Program-made: the position numbers and the translations under genes
Notes under the pieces: generated by a model
Told to the model about the DNA's origin: nothing
The model's database searches: none
What the model saw: only the letters and a program-made list of their open reading frames with translations
NCBI RefSeq assembly: GCF_900168685.1
Contig: NZ_FVZN01000013.1
Coordinates: forward strand, 124,001-188,000
Direction of reading: 5' to 3'
Source of the DNA: Solibacillus isronensis
Lineage (GTDB): Bacteria > Bacillota > Bacilli > Bacillales_A > Planococcaceae
Length of the DNA: 64,000 nt
Part shown: positions 54,590-61,955 of the stretch, piece by piece
Position numbering within the stretch: the first letter of the stretch is position 1
Layout of the letters: every line of letters begins with the position of its first letter

Positions 54590-54702
54590 TTGATATCGGT
54601 CAAAGGGATCAAATTTCAAAAAGTGCTTGATAAATGGGATGTTCATGTTATGATTATTGTGAATTTAACCTAATACTGGAAGCAGATAATCTGCTCGTTA
54701 AA

Positions 54703-54775
54703 CTACTAGGGGCGCCTTTATGGCTGAGAAGTACCCTTTGCACCTGATCTAGGTAATACTAGCGTAGGAAAGTAG
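54703..54775 (+). promoter_or_regulatory. TPP riboswitch (THI element)
   Basis: The conserved thi-box sequences are present: CTGAGA (54,724-54,729), the loop ACCCTTTGCACCTGATCTAG and the segment GGTAATACTAGCGTAGGAAAG. P1 can form between CTACT (54,703) and AGTAG (54,771). It controls the thiW gene downstream through the following terminator. Confidence 0.96.
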
Positions 54776-54813
54776 TGTCGATCCCCTATTTTTATTTTTG
54801 TATAGGCTACGAT

Positions 54814-54843
54814 ACCACTTTCTTAATTGAAAGTGGTTTTTTT
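54814..54843 (+). terminator. Expression-platform terminator of the TPP riboswitch
   Basis: A perfect 9-bp stem (ACCACTTTC with GAAAGTGGT) and seven T lie between the aptamer and thiW, as expected for transcriptional attenuation when TPP is bound. Confidence 0.85.
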
Positions 54844-54874
54844 GTTGCAAAAATTATTATAAAGGATGGTAGAA

Positions 54875-55381
54875 ATGAATAAAACGAGAAAACTTACATA
54901 CTCCGCGATTATCGCAGCAATTACAACGATTCTCAGCAGTTTGGTGTATATCCCATTAGGTTTTGCAAAAATTTTTCCGATTCAGCACTTTGCCAATGTC
55001 GTCTCGGCGGTACTGCTCGGTCCATGGTATGCGGTGTTACAGGCATTTCTTACTTCGACGTTAAGAAACTTGATGGGGACAGGCAGTATCTTTGCCTATC
55101 CGGGAAGCATGATCGGCGCACTTCTCGCTGCATTTTTATTTACGAAAACGAAGAAGCTGGCGTTTGCAGCGGTAGGTGAAGTGATTGGAACAGGGTTGCT
55201 CGGTGCGATGGCTACTTATCCGATTGCAATTTTATTTTTAGGTCAGGAAGCGGCGCTGTTCGGTTTTGTCCCGGCATTTATGATGAGTTCATTTGCGGGT
55301 GCGCTTTTAGGTTATGGCTTGCTGAAGGTGATGGTGAGAAACAGGGCTTTTGGCGGGATGCTTTATCAGAATGTTGGGTGA
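54875..55381 (+). CDS. thiW: ECF transporter substrate-binding membrane subunit ThiW
   Basis: About 168 residues with five or six hydrophobic helices. The sequence matches ThiW: LTYSAIIAAITTILSS, IPLGFAKIFPIQHFANVVSAVLLGPWYA and STLRNLMGTGSIFAYPGSMIGA. ThiW is the S component of an energy-coupling-factor transporter for the thiazole precursor of thiamine. The ATG at 54,875 has AAAGGATGG just upstream; an ATG three codons earlier touches that site. TPP control supports the assignment. The ECF energising module must be elsewhere. Confidence 0.93.
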   Translation: MNKTRKLTYSAIIAAITTILSSLVYIPLGFAKIFPIQHFANVVSAVLLGPWYAVLQAFLTSTLRNLMGTGSIFAYPGSMIGALLAAFLFTKTKKLAFAAVGEVIGTGLLGAMATYPIAILFLGQEAALFGFVPAFMMSSFAGALLGYGLLKVMVRNRAFGGMLYQNVG

Positions 55382-55393
55382 TTAGCTGGGCAA

Positions 55394-55690
55394 GGGTTTT
55401 TATTAGAAGGTTTCGGGGGGTTATTAGAACTTCGGGATGGGGTATTAGAACTTTCGCGGATTTTATTAGAACAATTTAATAACGGAGAATACTTTTCACC
55501 GGCATACCGATTTTATTAGAAGATTTGAGCGGTTATTAGAACTTCTAAGTAGGAAATTTGAAGATCTATGGATGATATTAGAACAAATCACATACTTATT
55601 AGAACAACCGCCACTTATATTAGAAAATCTCACTTTTATTAGAAGATCTTAAAATATATTGGAACAACTCAGACCTTTATTAGAAAATGA
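55394..55690 (+). repeat. TATTAGAA phased array 3
   Basis: About 13 cores (one AATTTGAA and one TATTGGAA variant). Spacings are mostly 21 bp with a few of 19-20, and one ~50-bp interval interrupts the run. It fills the gap between convergent thiW and VOC genes. Cores are all on the plus strand. Confidence 0.85.
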
Positions 55691-55693
55691 AGC

Positions 55694-55720
55694 GCCGGGT
55701 ATCGATGCATGACACCCGGC
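55694..55720 (-). terminator. Hairpin after the VOC-family gene
   Basis: A 7-bp GC-rich stem (GCCGGGT with ACCCGGC), extendable by GTC/GAT pairing, lies 9 bp after the stop. There is no strong T-run, so efficiency is uncertain. Confidence 0.5.
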
Positions 55721-55728
55721 ACATTTTA

Positions 55729-56124
55729 TTAAGCTAAATTAATCTGCCATGACACGCCGTAACGGTCATTTATCCAGCCAAACTTCTTACTGAAACCGTA
55801 ATCACCGATTGGCATTAGCGGATGGCCGCCTTCAAGCAGTTTTTCATATAGATGGTCGGTTTCCTCTTCTGTATCACATGTAATAAAAATGGAGAATGAC
55901 GGTGTGAAGTCAAATTCATGTTTTAAATTACTGTCAATGCACATGAATTCCTGGCCTTTAATAGAAAAAGTTGCCTGCATGACTTTCCCTTCGTCTCCGC
56001 CTTCATTTGCCCCATAGCGGACAATGCTCGTAATTTCCGTGTCCTCAATAATTGATGTATAGAAGTTCATTGCTTCTTCTGCAACACCGCCTTGGAACAT
56101 TAAAAATGGTTTTGCGCTTTTCAT
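55729..56124 (-). CDS. VOC family protein (PhnB/3-demethylubiquinone methyltransferase-like fold)
   Basis: A 131-residue glyoxalase/bleomycin-resistance-fold protein of the PhnB-like subgroup: PFLMFQGGVAEEAMNFYTSI, EGKVMQATFSIKGQEFMCIDSN, FTPSFSIFITCDTEEE and FGWINDRYGVSWQINL. The subgroup is common in Bacillales and mostly without assigned activity. It is a single gene between repeat array 3 and a chemotaxis gene remnant. Confidence 0.9.
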   Translation of the reverse strand: MKSAKPFLMFQGGVAEEAMNFYTSIIEDTEITSIVRYGANEGGDEGKVMQATFSIKGQEFMCIDSNLKHEFDFTPSFSIFITCDTEEETDHLYEKLLEGGHPLMPIGDYGFSKKFGWINDRYGVSWQINLA

Positions 56125-56202
56125 TGTACTCTTCCCCTTCTGAATTCAAATTTCCACCACTTCAATTTAGCCTATTTTAACCTTTTTCGCGAACTTTTCT
56201 AC

Positions 56203-56238
56203 CTATAAAAAGGCATCTCCTTACTCGAAGATGCCTTT
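56203..56238 (-). terminator. Terminator of the former chemotaxis receptor gene
   Basis: Minus-strand stem AAAGGCATCT with AGATGCCTTT (10 bp, perfect) followed by T-rich DNA, just downstream of the MCP remnant stop. The terminator has outlived most of its gene. Confidence 0.8.
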
Positions 56239-56241
56239 CGT

Positions 56242-56373
56242 TTAATATTTAAATTTCGCGATAACGAGCTGTAATTCCTGTGCCAGTTCCGTTAAAGCTT
56301 GTGCCGATGATGAAATTTCTTCAATCGCGATGAGCTGCTGTTCCGAAGATGCGGCAACTTCTTCTGAAACCAT
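56242..56373 (-). pseudogene. C-terminal remnant of a methyl-accepting chemotaxis protein
   Basis: Minus-strand translation of 44 codons gives MVSEEVAASSEQQLIAIEEI followed by SSSAQALTELAQELQLVIAK-FKY and a stop. This is the characteristic end of an MCP signalling domain (EEVAASSEQQ, SSAQ.L..LA.EL). The ~400-600 residues that should precede it are absent. The homology stops at about 56,374, where two TATTAGAA cores begin. No ribosome binding site precedes the ATG, so it is probably not expressed. Confidence 0.85.
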
Positions 56374-56380
56374 ATAAAGA

Positions 56381-56412
56381 TATATTAGAACGATTCAACC
56401 TTTTATTAGAAA
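56381..56412 (+). repeat. TATTAGAA mini-array 4 at the MCP remnant boundary
   Basis: Two cores 21 bp apart (56,383 and 56,404) in the same orientation as the larger arrays, starting within 10 bp of the point where chemotaxis-receptor homology ends. The rest of the 56,125-56,477 gap holds the remnant, its terminator and about 65 bp of unassigned DNA. Confidence 0.75.
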
Positions 56413-56477
56413 ATCTTCCCCGAAAATTCAATCACCGGATGGCCATAATCCGCACCCTGTGTTTCATTTTACGTTCC

Positions 56478-56975
56478 CTAACCTTGATAGCTCACTTTTC
56501 CGGTCTCGACTAATTCCTTCAGACCCATGAACATTAAGTTCCAGCCTTGTTCCGTGCCATCTCGCATTTCATCTACAGCTTTTGCGATGTCAGCATCTGT
56601 CCATTGCTCTTCATTTTCTACATGGATCAGTTGGGTGAACGTCATTTCACTGCCTTGTCCCAATTCTTTCAGCTCCACAGTAATCGTATCTGCCAGTTCG
56701 CTGAATTGCGGCATCTTAAAAGTGAACACGATTTTTTCAGGCGAATTAATTTCAAGATACTCGCCGATTGCGCGGTAGTCTTTTCCACCACGGTGATCGA
56801 CAATTTCCCAGCCGCCCCCTACTTTCGGGTCATTTTGAGCAACCTTGTTCGTCCCTTCTAAAGTAAAGAACCACTTTTTCATCATCACAGGATTCAGCCA
56901 TGCGTCAAACACTTTTTCGGGCTTTACATCAAATTCTCTTTTCATCGTTAATGTCGTTGTTGAAATATTGTTCAT
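56478..56975 (-). CDS. SRPBCC (AHSA1-like) domain protein
   Basis: A 165-residue START/SRPBCC-fold protein of the AHSA1/CalC group: REFDVKPEKVFDAWLNPVMMKKWFF at the start and WDFITHRG-like GGGWEIVDHRGGKDYRAIGEYLEI in the middle, ending EQGWNLMFMGLKELVE. Such proteins bind hydrophobic ligands or assist stress responses; no specific role can be given. AAAGGAGAA precedes the ATG. Confidence 0.9.
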   Translation of the reverse strand: MNNISTTTLTMKREFDVKPEKVFDAWLNPVMMKKWFFTLEGTNKVAQNDPKVGGGWEIVDHRGGKDYRAIGEYLEINSPEKIVFTFKMPQFSELADTITVELKELGQGSEMTFTQLIHVENEEQWTDADIAKAVDEMRDGTEQGWNLMFMGLKELVETGKVSYQG

Positions 56976-57045
56976 TCAAATTCTCCTTTTAGTTTATTAA
57001 TAACCTATTTACCGGAACTATTAAAACAATTGCTCCAATAAAAAA

Positions 57046-57076
57046 GCCTCCTGCGAGATTGCCCTCACAGGAGACT
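57046..57076 (-). terminator. Terminator of the amino acid ABC-luxS operon
   Basis: Minus-strand stem GTCTCCTGTGAG with TCTCGCAGGAGGC (near-perfect) followed by six T, 12 bp after luxS. Confidence 0.88.
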
Positions 57077-57087
57077 TGCTTCAACAA

Positions 57088-57558
57088 TTATTCTCCGAAA
57101 ACGATATGCCATTCAGCGCGGCCTGCTAAAAATTCTTCAGCTAATGCTTTTGCGCCTTCTAAGCTATGGCTTGCTGCCCAGCCACATTGTACTTCATTAC
57201 ATGCTGGAACAGACTCTGCCTTCAGCACATCTTGCAGTGTATTTTCAATAATCGTTAATACGCCGTCATAGTCATTGTAGTTCAGTAATGCCAAGTAGAA
57301 GCCTGTTTGGCAGCCCATTGGCGATAAATCAACGACATCTTCACTATGGTTGCGGATACGGTCTGCCATTAAATGCTCTAAAGAGTGAAGTGACGGCATT
57401 TCCATATGTGCTTTGTTCGGCTGTTTGAAACGTATATCGTATTTTGTTACGACATCGCCCTTCGCTCCTGTTTTTGTACCGGCAAGTCGTACGTATGGTG
57501 CTACTACTTTTGTATGATCTAAATCAAAGCTTTCTACATTTGTTTTCTCTGTTGTCAT
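57088..57558 (-). CDS. luxS: S-ribosylhomocysteine lyase LuxS
   Basis: A 156-residue LuxS of normal length. The metal site HSLEH (His ~58 and ~62), the catalytic Cys in [10 protein letters not shown] (~87) and the third His region [10 protein letters not shown] ([12 protein letters not shown]) are present. It splits S-ribosylhomocysteine into homocysteine and DPD, the AI-2 precursor. It starts 15 bp after the ABC ATPase stop with AGGGGGA upstream, so it is co-transcribed with an amino acid transporter. This supports a role in sulfur amino acid recycling. Confidence 0.97.
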   Translation of the reverse strand: MTTEKTNVESFDLDHTKVVAPYVRLAGTKTGAKGDVVTKYDIRFKQPNKAHMEMPSLHSLEHLMADRIRNHSEDVVDLSPMGCQTGFYLALLNYNDYDGVLTIIENTLQDVLKAESVPACNEVQCGWAASHSLEGAKALAEEFLAGRAEWHIVFGE

Positions 57559-57573
57559 GTTGAATCCCCCTAG

Positions 57574-58317
57574 TTAGATAAATTGCATAGATTTAATAAA
57601 TTGTTGAATCCGTTCATTATTATTCGATGTAAAGAAGTTTTCGGTTACGCCGTCATAGCCGATTTCACCGTTTTCCAGAAATAAAATCCGGTCTGCCACT
57701 TCGCGTGCAAAATTCAGGTTGTGCGTCACGATAATCATCGACTTGCCTTCTTCCGCCAAATCTTTCAGCACCTTCAGCACTTCCCCCTCAAGCTCGGGAT
57801 CCAGTGCACTCGTCGGCTCATCGAACAGTAAAAACTGCGGCTCCATTGCCAATGCTCGTGCGATGGCGACACGCTGCTGCTGCCCGCCGGATAATTGAGA
57901 AGGATACTGGTCTGTTTTATGACTCAGGCCAACCTTCTCCAATAATTGCTGTGCCTTTTGTCTTGCAGCCGCTTTATCTTTCCTTAAAACGGTAACCGGT
58001 CCTTCCATCACATTTTCAAGCACTTTCATATGCGGGAACAGATTAAAGCTTTGGAATACCATCGCCGTATTTTGGCGAATCGAAAGCAGGTTCTTTTGAG
58101 AGATGGGTTTGTTCAGTTCAACTTTTTGATTACCGACTGTCAGGACTCCTTTTTCAGGTCGCTCCAATAAATTGATACAGCGTAAAAGCGTTGATTTCCC
58201 TGAACCGGATGGACCTAAAATAACCGTTGTTTCGCCTTCATGAAATGTTAAATTGATATTTTTCAATGCCTCGTTCTCGCCAAAGAACTTCGACATTTGC
58301 TGAAATTGTACGATAAT
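57574..58317 (-). CDS. Amino acid ABC transporter ATP-binding protein, probable non-AUG start
   Basis: About 247 residues with Walker A GPSGSGKST, Q-loop MVFQSFNLFPHM, signature LSGGQQQRVAIARAL, Walker B FLLFDEPTSALDPE and the His switch ITHN-like VTHNL. The first in-frame ATG (58,296) would remove the first beta strand and lies ~25 bp from the ribosome binding site GGGAGGG. An in-frame ATT (58,317, 4 bp after GGAGG) or ATC (58,314, 7 bp after) restores IIVQFQQ, which aligns with normal family N-termini. A rare start codon is therefore likely. It belongs to a polar amino acid importer with the next two genes. Confidence 0.9.
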   Translation of the reverse strand: MIVQFQQMSKFFGENEALKNINLTFHEGETTVILGPSGSGKSTLLRCINLLERPEKGVLTVGNQKVELNKPISQKNLLSIRQNTAMVFQSFNLFPHMKVLENVMEGPVTVLRKDKAAARQKAQQLLEKVGLSHKTDQYPSQLSGGQQQRVAIARALAMEPQFLLFDEPTSALDPELEGEVLKVLKDLAEEGKSMIIVTHNLNFAREVADRILFLENGEIGYDGVTENFFTSNNNERIQQFIKSMQFI

Positions 58318-58350
58318 AAGCCCTCCCTTTTAGCGCTTCACTTGCCACTC

Positions 58351-59010
58351 TTATACATACTTCGATGCGTATTTTTCCAGGCGGCTTTGAATGACCATCA
58401 GAATACTAATGAAAATTAAATAGATGACCGCACAAAGTGAATAAATCATAAGCGGCTCATATGTTCTTGCTGTAATTTGCTGCCCGACCATGAATAAATC
58501 TGCTAGTGTGATACTCGCAACTAAAGATGTGCCTTTCACTAAATCGATAAAATCATTGGCCACTGAAGGCAATGAAATTCGAACGGTCTGCGGTGCGATC
58601 ACTCGTCGCATCATTTGCCAGTACGTCATACCGAGTGATTCTGCTGCCTCCCATTGCCCTTTTGGAATGGCCAAAATCGAAGCTCGAATCGATTCAGATG
58701 CATAGGCACCCGTATTCAGTGAAAATGTAATAATCGCCGCTGTCCATGCATCAAGCGTAATCCCCAATTTCGGCAAACCGAAGAATACGATAAACAATGT
58801 TACCAATAATGGTGTTCCACGAAATACCCAGACGTACGTACCGAAAATCCAGCGTAATACTTTGTAGTTTGAGATTCTAGCCAGTGCCGTCACGACTGCG
58901 ATGACTAATGCTATGGCAAAGGCAATGAGCGATAGCGGAATGGTAACAAGAAGTCCTGCTTTTAAAATCGGCCAGATTGAGTTAAGTAAAATATCCATTT
59001 CTCTACTCAT
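58351..59010 (-). CDS. Amino acid ABC transporter permease
   Basis: A 219-residue HisM-type permease with about five helices. The EAA loop is EAAESLGMTYWQMMRRVIAPQ, and FGTYVWVFRGTPLLVTLFIVFFGLP and LNTGAYASESIRASILAIPKG are family-typical. Only one permease gene is present, so a homodimer is expected. Similarity in style to cystine importers (TcyABC) and the link to luxS suggest cystine or a related sulfur compound, unproven. AAGGAG precedes the ATG. Confidence 0.93.
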   Translation of the reverse strand: MSREMDILLNSIWPILKAGLLVTIPLSLIAFAIALVIAVVTALARISNYKVLRWIFGTYVWVFRGTPLLVTLFIVFFGLPKLGITLDAWTAAIITFSLNTGAYASESIRASILAIPKGQWEAAESLGMTYWQMMRRVIAPQTVRISLPSVANDFIDLVKGTSLVASITLADLFMVGQQITARTYEPLMIYSLCAVIYLIFISILMVIQSRLEKYASKYV

Positions 59011-59043
59011 CCACTAACACTCCTTTCTATAGTTGAATCCACG

Positions 59044-59069
59044 TAAAAAAGGCCGTCGAAACGACCTTT
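59044..59069 (-). terminator. Intercistronic hairpin after the ABC binding-protein gene
   Basis: Minus-strand stem AAAGGTCGT with ACGGCCTTT (one G-T pair), TTCG tetraloop and a T-run. It lies between the binding protein and the permease and should lower expression of the downstream genes relative to the binding protein. Confidence 0.75.
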
Positions 59070-59072
59070 CCA

Positions 59073-59873
59073 TTAGTTGTTTGAAATAACATTTTCACCA
59101 AAATATTTTTCCGAAATTGCTTCGAATGTACCGTCTTCTGTACGTTCTTTAATAATTTCATTTAACTTCTCACGGAACTCATCGTTTTCTTTATTTAAAA
59201 TTAATGCGATATCAGTTGAATTAATCGCACCGTCCAGCACTTTCAATTTCGTATCCGGCTGTTCCTGCAAGTATGTCAAGAATGTTACACGGTCATGGAT
59301 TGTTCCATCTGCGCGGCCTTGCACAACAAGCTCGATTGAACTCATTAAATCATTTGTAGCAACAACTTCTGCACCAAGCGCTTCTGCATCGCGGGCAAAG
59401 TTACTTGTAATTGTTTGTGAAGATTTTTTGCCGTCCATGTCAGCCGGCTCTTTAATTTCTGTGTTATCCGTATGAACTGCAACTACCGCTTCTGATTTCA
59501 TATATGGCGTTGAGAAGTCGTACTTTTCTTTACGCTCATCTGTAATCGATACGTTATTAATAACGAAATCGTATTTATCTGTATCTAAACCTGCAATTAA
59601 AGAATCCCACTTTGTTTCAACATATTCTGCTTCAACACCAAGGTCTTTTGCGATTTGATCAGCAATTTCATATTCAAAGCCTGTTAATGCTCCTGATTCA
59701 TCATGGAAGCTGAATGGAGGAAATGTTCCTTCAAGACCGATTTGAATTTTTCCGTCTGCCTGGATTTCCTCTAATTTATTTTTTGCTTCGCTTGCGTTTT
59801 CCTCTGATTTGTCGCCACCACATGCTGCTAAAACAAGTGCTGATAATGTAACGATTGATAGTAATTTTTTCAT
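59073..59873 (-). CDS. Amino acid ABC transporter substrate-binding lipoprotein
   Basis: A 266-residue family-3 solute-binding lipoprotein. The signal peptide ends in LAAC (Cys ~18). Typical stretches are IQIGLEGTFPPFSFHDESGALTGFEYEIADQIAKDLG, FVINNVSITDERKEKYDFSTPY and AISEKYFGENV. GLEGTFPPFSFHD and the overall pattern resemble cystine-binding TcyA-type proteins. First gene of the operon; a TATAAT -10 lies about 57 bp upstream. Confidence 0.93.
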   Translation of the reverse strand: MKKLLSIVTLSALVLAACGGDKSEENASEAKNKLEEIQADGKIQIGLEGTFPPFSFHDESGALTGFEYEIADQIAKDLGVEAEYVETKWDSLIAGLDTDKYDFVINNVSITDERKEKYDFSTPYMKSEAVVAVHTDNTEIKEPADMDGKKSSQTITSNFARDAEALGAEVVATNDLMSSIELVVQGRADGTIHDRVTFLTYLQEQPDTKLKVLDGAINSTDIALILNKENDEFREKLNEIIKERTEDGTFEAISEKYFGENVISNN

Positions 59874-59929
59874 GCTAAATGCCTCCGCTGTTAATTCCTA
59901 GTTATTTAATAAGCTTTATATTATAACAG

Positions 59930-59957
59930 GGTAATAATAAAAACAATCTTTATTTTC
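59930..59957 (-). promoter_or_regulatory. Sigma-A promoter of the ABC-luxS operon
   Basis: Minus-strand TATAAT (59,930-59,935) with a TTGTTT-like -35 about 15-16 bp upstream. No T-box or S-box riboswitch was seen in the short leader. Confidence 0.5.
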
Positions 59958-60077
59958 TGAACATTTTATAAGTTTAGAACTATTAGTTAAATAAAGCTAA
60001 GAATCGTGCGAAATACAGAAAAAAAGTGCCGATTTCCTCAAATAGAAAATTGCCACATTCATGTTAGCTTTCTAATG

Positions 60078-60115
60078 AAAATGGCGCTGTTCCTCGTTGC
60101 AGGAAAGCGCCATTT
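60078..60115 (-). terminator. Terminator of the SDR gene
   Basis: Minus-strand stem AAATGGCGCT with AGCGCCATTT extended by TTCCT/AGGAA pairing, 11 bp after the SDR stop. Confidence 0.8.
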
Positions 60116-60126
60116 CATTCAATCTA

Positions 60127-60864
60127 CTATTCTTCATAAATCATTTTCTTCGTCATTCCGCCATCGATTGTCAGATCTGTACCGGTAATAAAATTATTTT
60201 CCGGGTTCGCTAAATACAGACAGGCGCGGGCAATATCATCTGGTTTGCCGACACGGTTGGAAAAATGCTGGGCGTGGTCGGAAGGTCTGAGGGCATCGTA
60301 ATCCCCTGTTTCAATCCATCCCGGTGAAATGCTGTTCACTGTTATGCTGAGCTCACTGAACGAACTTGCTAATGCATGCGTGAGGGCTAAGATTCCGCCT
60401 TTTGATGCCGCATAGCCTTCTGAATTCGGTTCGGACATGACGGCTCGCGTTGAAGCAAGATTGATAATCGCTCCGCCGCTGTTCATCCGCTTTGCCGCTT
60501 CACGTGAACATAAAAAGACACTGCGCAAATTCGTATTGATGATGTCATCCCAGTCTTCGAGCGATAATTCCAGCGGGGAAATCCATTTCCCTTTTCCCGC
60601 ATTATTGATCAAAATATGAATTTCGCCAAAACGGGCTGCTGCCATCTCCATCAATTGAGTAACGCTCTCTTCACTGCGCACATCGGTCTCTGCAAAGATT
60701 GCGGAGTACCCTTCTTTTTGAAGTTCGCCTGCCAGTTGTACACCTAAGTCATGTTCGAGATCTGCGATGACAACATTCGCCCCGGCTTTTGCAAAATGGG
60801 TTGCTACGGAGCGCCCGATTCCTTGCGCTGCCCCTGTTACGATAACGGTTTTGTTTTGGAACAT
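60127..60864 (-). CDS. Short-chain dehydrogenase/reductase
   Basis: A 245-residue SDR. NAD(P) site TGAAQGIG, NNAG, catalytic Ser in IINLASTRA (AS in place of SS), Tyr-Lys in GYAASKGG, PGWIETGDY and a C-terminal GTDLTIDGGMTKKM. The form resembles glucose/sorbitol-type or 3-oxoacyl reductases, but the substrate is unknown. AAAGGAGGAA precedes the ATG. It is a single gene between an ABC operon and the largest repeat array. Confidence 0.9.
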   Translation of the reverse strand: MFQNKTVIVTGAAQGIGRSVATHFAKAGANVVIADLEHDLGVQLAGELQKEGYSAIFAETDVRSEESVTQLMEMAAARFGEIHILINNAGKGKWISPLELSLEDWDDIINTNLRSVFLCSREAAKRMNSGGAIINLASTRAVMSEPNSEGYAASKGGILALTHALASSFSELSITVNSISPGWIETGDYDALRPSDHAQHFSNRVGKPDDIARACLYLANPENNFITGTDLTIDGGMTKKMIYEE

Positions 60865-60952
60865 TAGTTGAATTCCTCCTTTGTAAATTGCTTAGTAAGA
60901 GTGTAACTGAAATGGGTAGAGATTTCGTGTTTGAGGTTGTGCCGAGGTGGGA

Positions 60953-61412
60953 TTTTATTAGAAAAGTTTTGGCGGGTATTAGAACATTGGCGGGGTTTAT
61001 TAGAAGATCTCGGTTAAACGGGCTCTTTTTTGCCTGTTGGGCGGCCAAGTGGAATTTTATTAGAAAAGTTTTGGGACATATTAGAAGAGTTGTTTGGGAT
61101 ATTAGAACTTTGGCGATCTTTATTAGAAGTTCTCCTTTAGTCGGGGGAATTTTGGGGAGAAAGCATTGATTTTCACGTTGTCCGGTGGCGTGCTGGGATT
61201 TTATTAGAAAAGTTCGGGTACATATTAGAAGAGTTGTATAGGATATTAGAACATTCGCCTACTTTATTTGAATAGTTGAAGCACTTATTAGAAAAAATAG
61301 AATTTATATTAGAACATCACACTTTTATTTGAACTTTTTTCGGGATATTAGAACAATGGAGAGCAATATTAGAAAGTCTGCCTCACTGCAATCGAGACCG
61401 CACATCTACTAG
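60953..61412 (+). repeat. TATTAGAA phased array 5, with higher-order duplications
   Basis: About 17 cores, most exactly 21 bp apart. Three sub-blocks begin with the same sequence (ATTTTATTAGAAAAGTT at about 60,954, 61,054 and 61,198). The second and third share three further consecutive units, so blocks of several units have been duplicated. Two core-free spacers of 50-60 bp separate the sub-blocks. The array fills the divergent gap between the SDR and HEAT-repeat genes. An open frame inside it (60,888-61,169) is a by-product of the repeat. Confidence 0.88.
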
Positions 61413-61435
61413 AACGAGTAATTGCCTCACTTTCA

Positions 61436-61444
61436 TGCTATAAT
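61436..61444 (+). promoter_or_regulatory. Extended -10 promoter of the HEAT-repeat gene
   Basis: TGCTATAAT is an extended -10 element about 50 bp before the ATG, directly after repeat array 5. No good -35 is seen. Confidence 0.55.
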
Positions 61445-61493
61445 AGATCGAGCGGATCATTGCTAGTAAGGCAATGACAAAGGAGACAAAATA

Positions 61494-61946
61494 ATGAGTC
61501 AACAAAATCAACAATCAGCACAACCATTACCTGAAAATTTCAGTGAATTAAAGAAAGCCGTAAACCGTTCAGCAGATTGGGAAGCACGGTTAGATGCAGT
61601 CCAGGAATTAGCGAAAATTAAAGCGGATGAATCGATCAAAATTTTGCAATATGTGGTGAAAGCGGATTTAGTAACGAAAGTTCGCGATGCTGCGGCGAAA
61701 CAGTTAAAGAAAATGGGGCAGCAAGTGGAACCTTCTGAAGCACCTAAAGGCGAATTGTTCAAAGACCTGCGCAAAATTTTCAAACGTATTAAGAAGAGCT
61801 TGCCTGCGGACCACACGTATGAAGACTTCAAAGTAAAGCTTGAAAAAATGCGTATCGATATTTACAACACATACGAAGGCGAAAAAGGCGCACAATTTGA
61901 CGCTTGGCTGAAGGATATGTGGAAAACTACTGAAACAAGAAAATAA
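61494..61946 (+). CDS. HEAT-repeat domain protein
   Basis: A 150-residue, all-helical protein. Residues ~17-75 read as two HEAT-type helical hairpins (WEARLDAVQELAKIKADESIKILQYVVKADLVTKVRDAAAKQLKKMG). The rest is a basic helical domain (FKDLRKIFKRIKKSLPADHTYEDFKVKLEKMRIDIYNTYEG). No catalytic motif is present, so a protein- or nucleic acid-binding role is likely. AAAGGAGAC precedes the ATG. It is a single gene between repeat array 5 and a small inverted-repeat element. Confidence 0.85.
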   Translation: MSQQNQQSAQPLPENFSELKKAVNRSADWEARLDAVQELAKIKADESIKILQYVVKADLVTKVRDAAAKQLKKMGQQVEPSEAPKGELFKDLRKIFKRIKKSLPADHTYEDFKVKLEKMRIDIYNTYEGEKGAQFDAWLKDMWKTTETRK

Positions 61947-61955
61947 TTGGCATAG

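Noticed and set aside
59874-60126. T-box or S-box riboswitch before the ABC-luxS operon
   Set aside because: No conserved riboswitch sequence was found; the leader is short and holds only a sigma-A-like promoter.
60888-61169. 93-codon open frame in repeat array 5
   Set aside because: It is produced by the 21-bp period (FIR-type heptads), has no convincing ribosome binding site and no family features.
30036-61412. TATTAGAA arrays as CRISPR
   Set aside because: The constant part is only 8 bp, the intervals are about 13 bp, there are no unique 30-40 bp spacers, and no cas genes are present.
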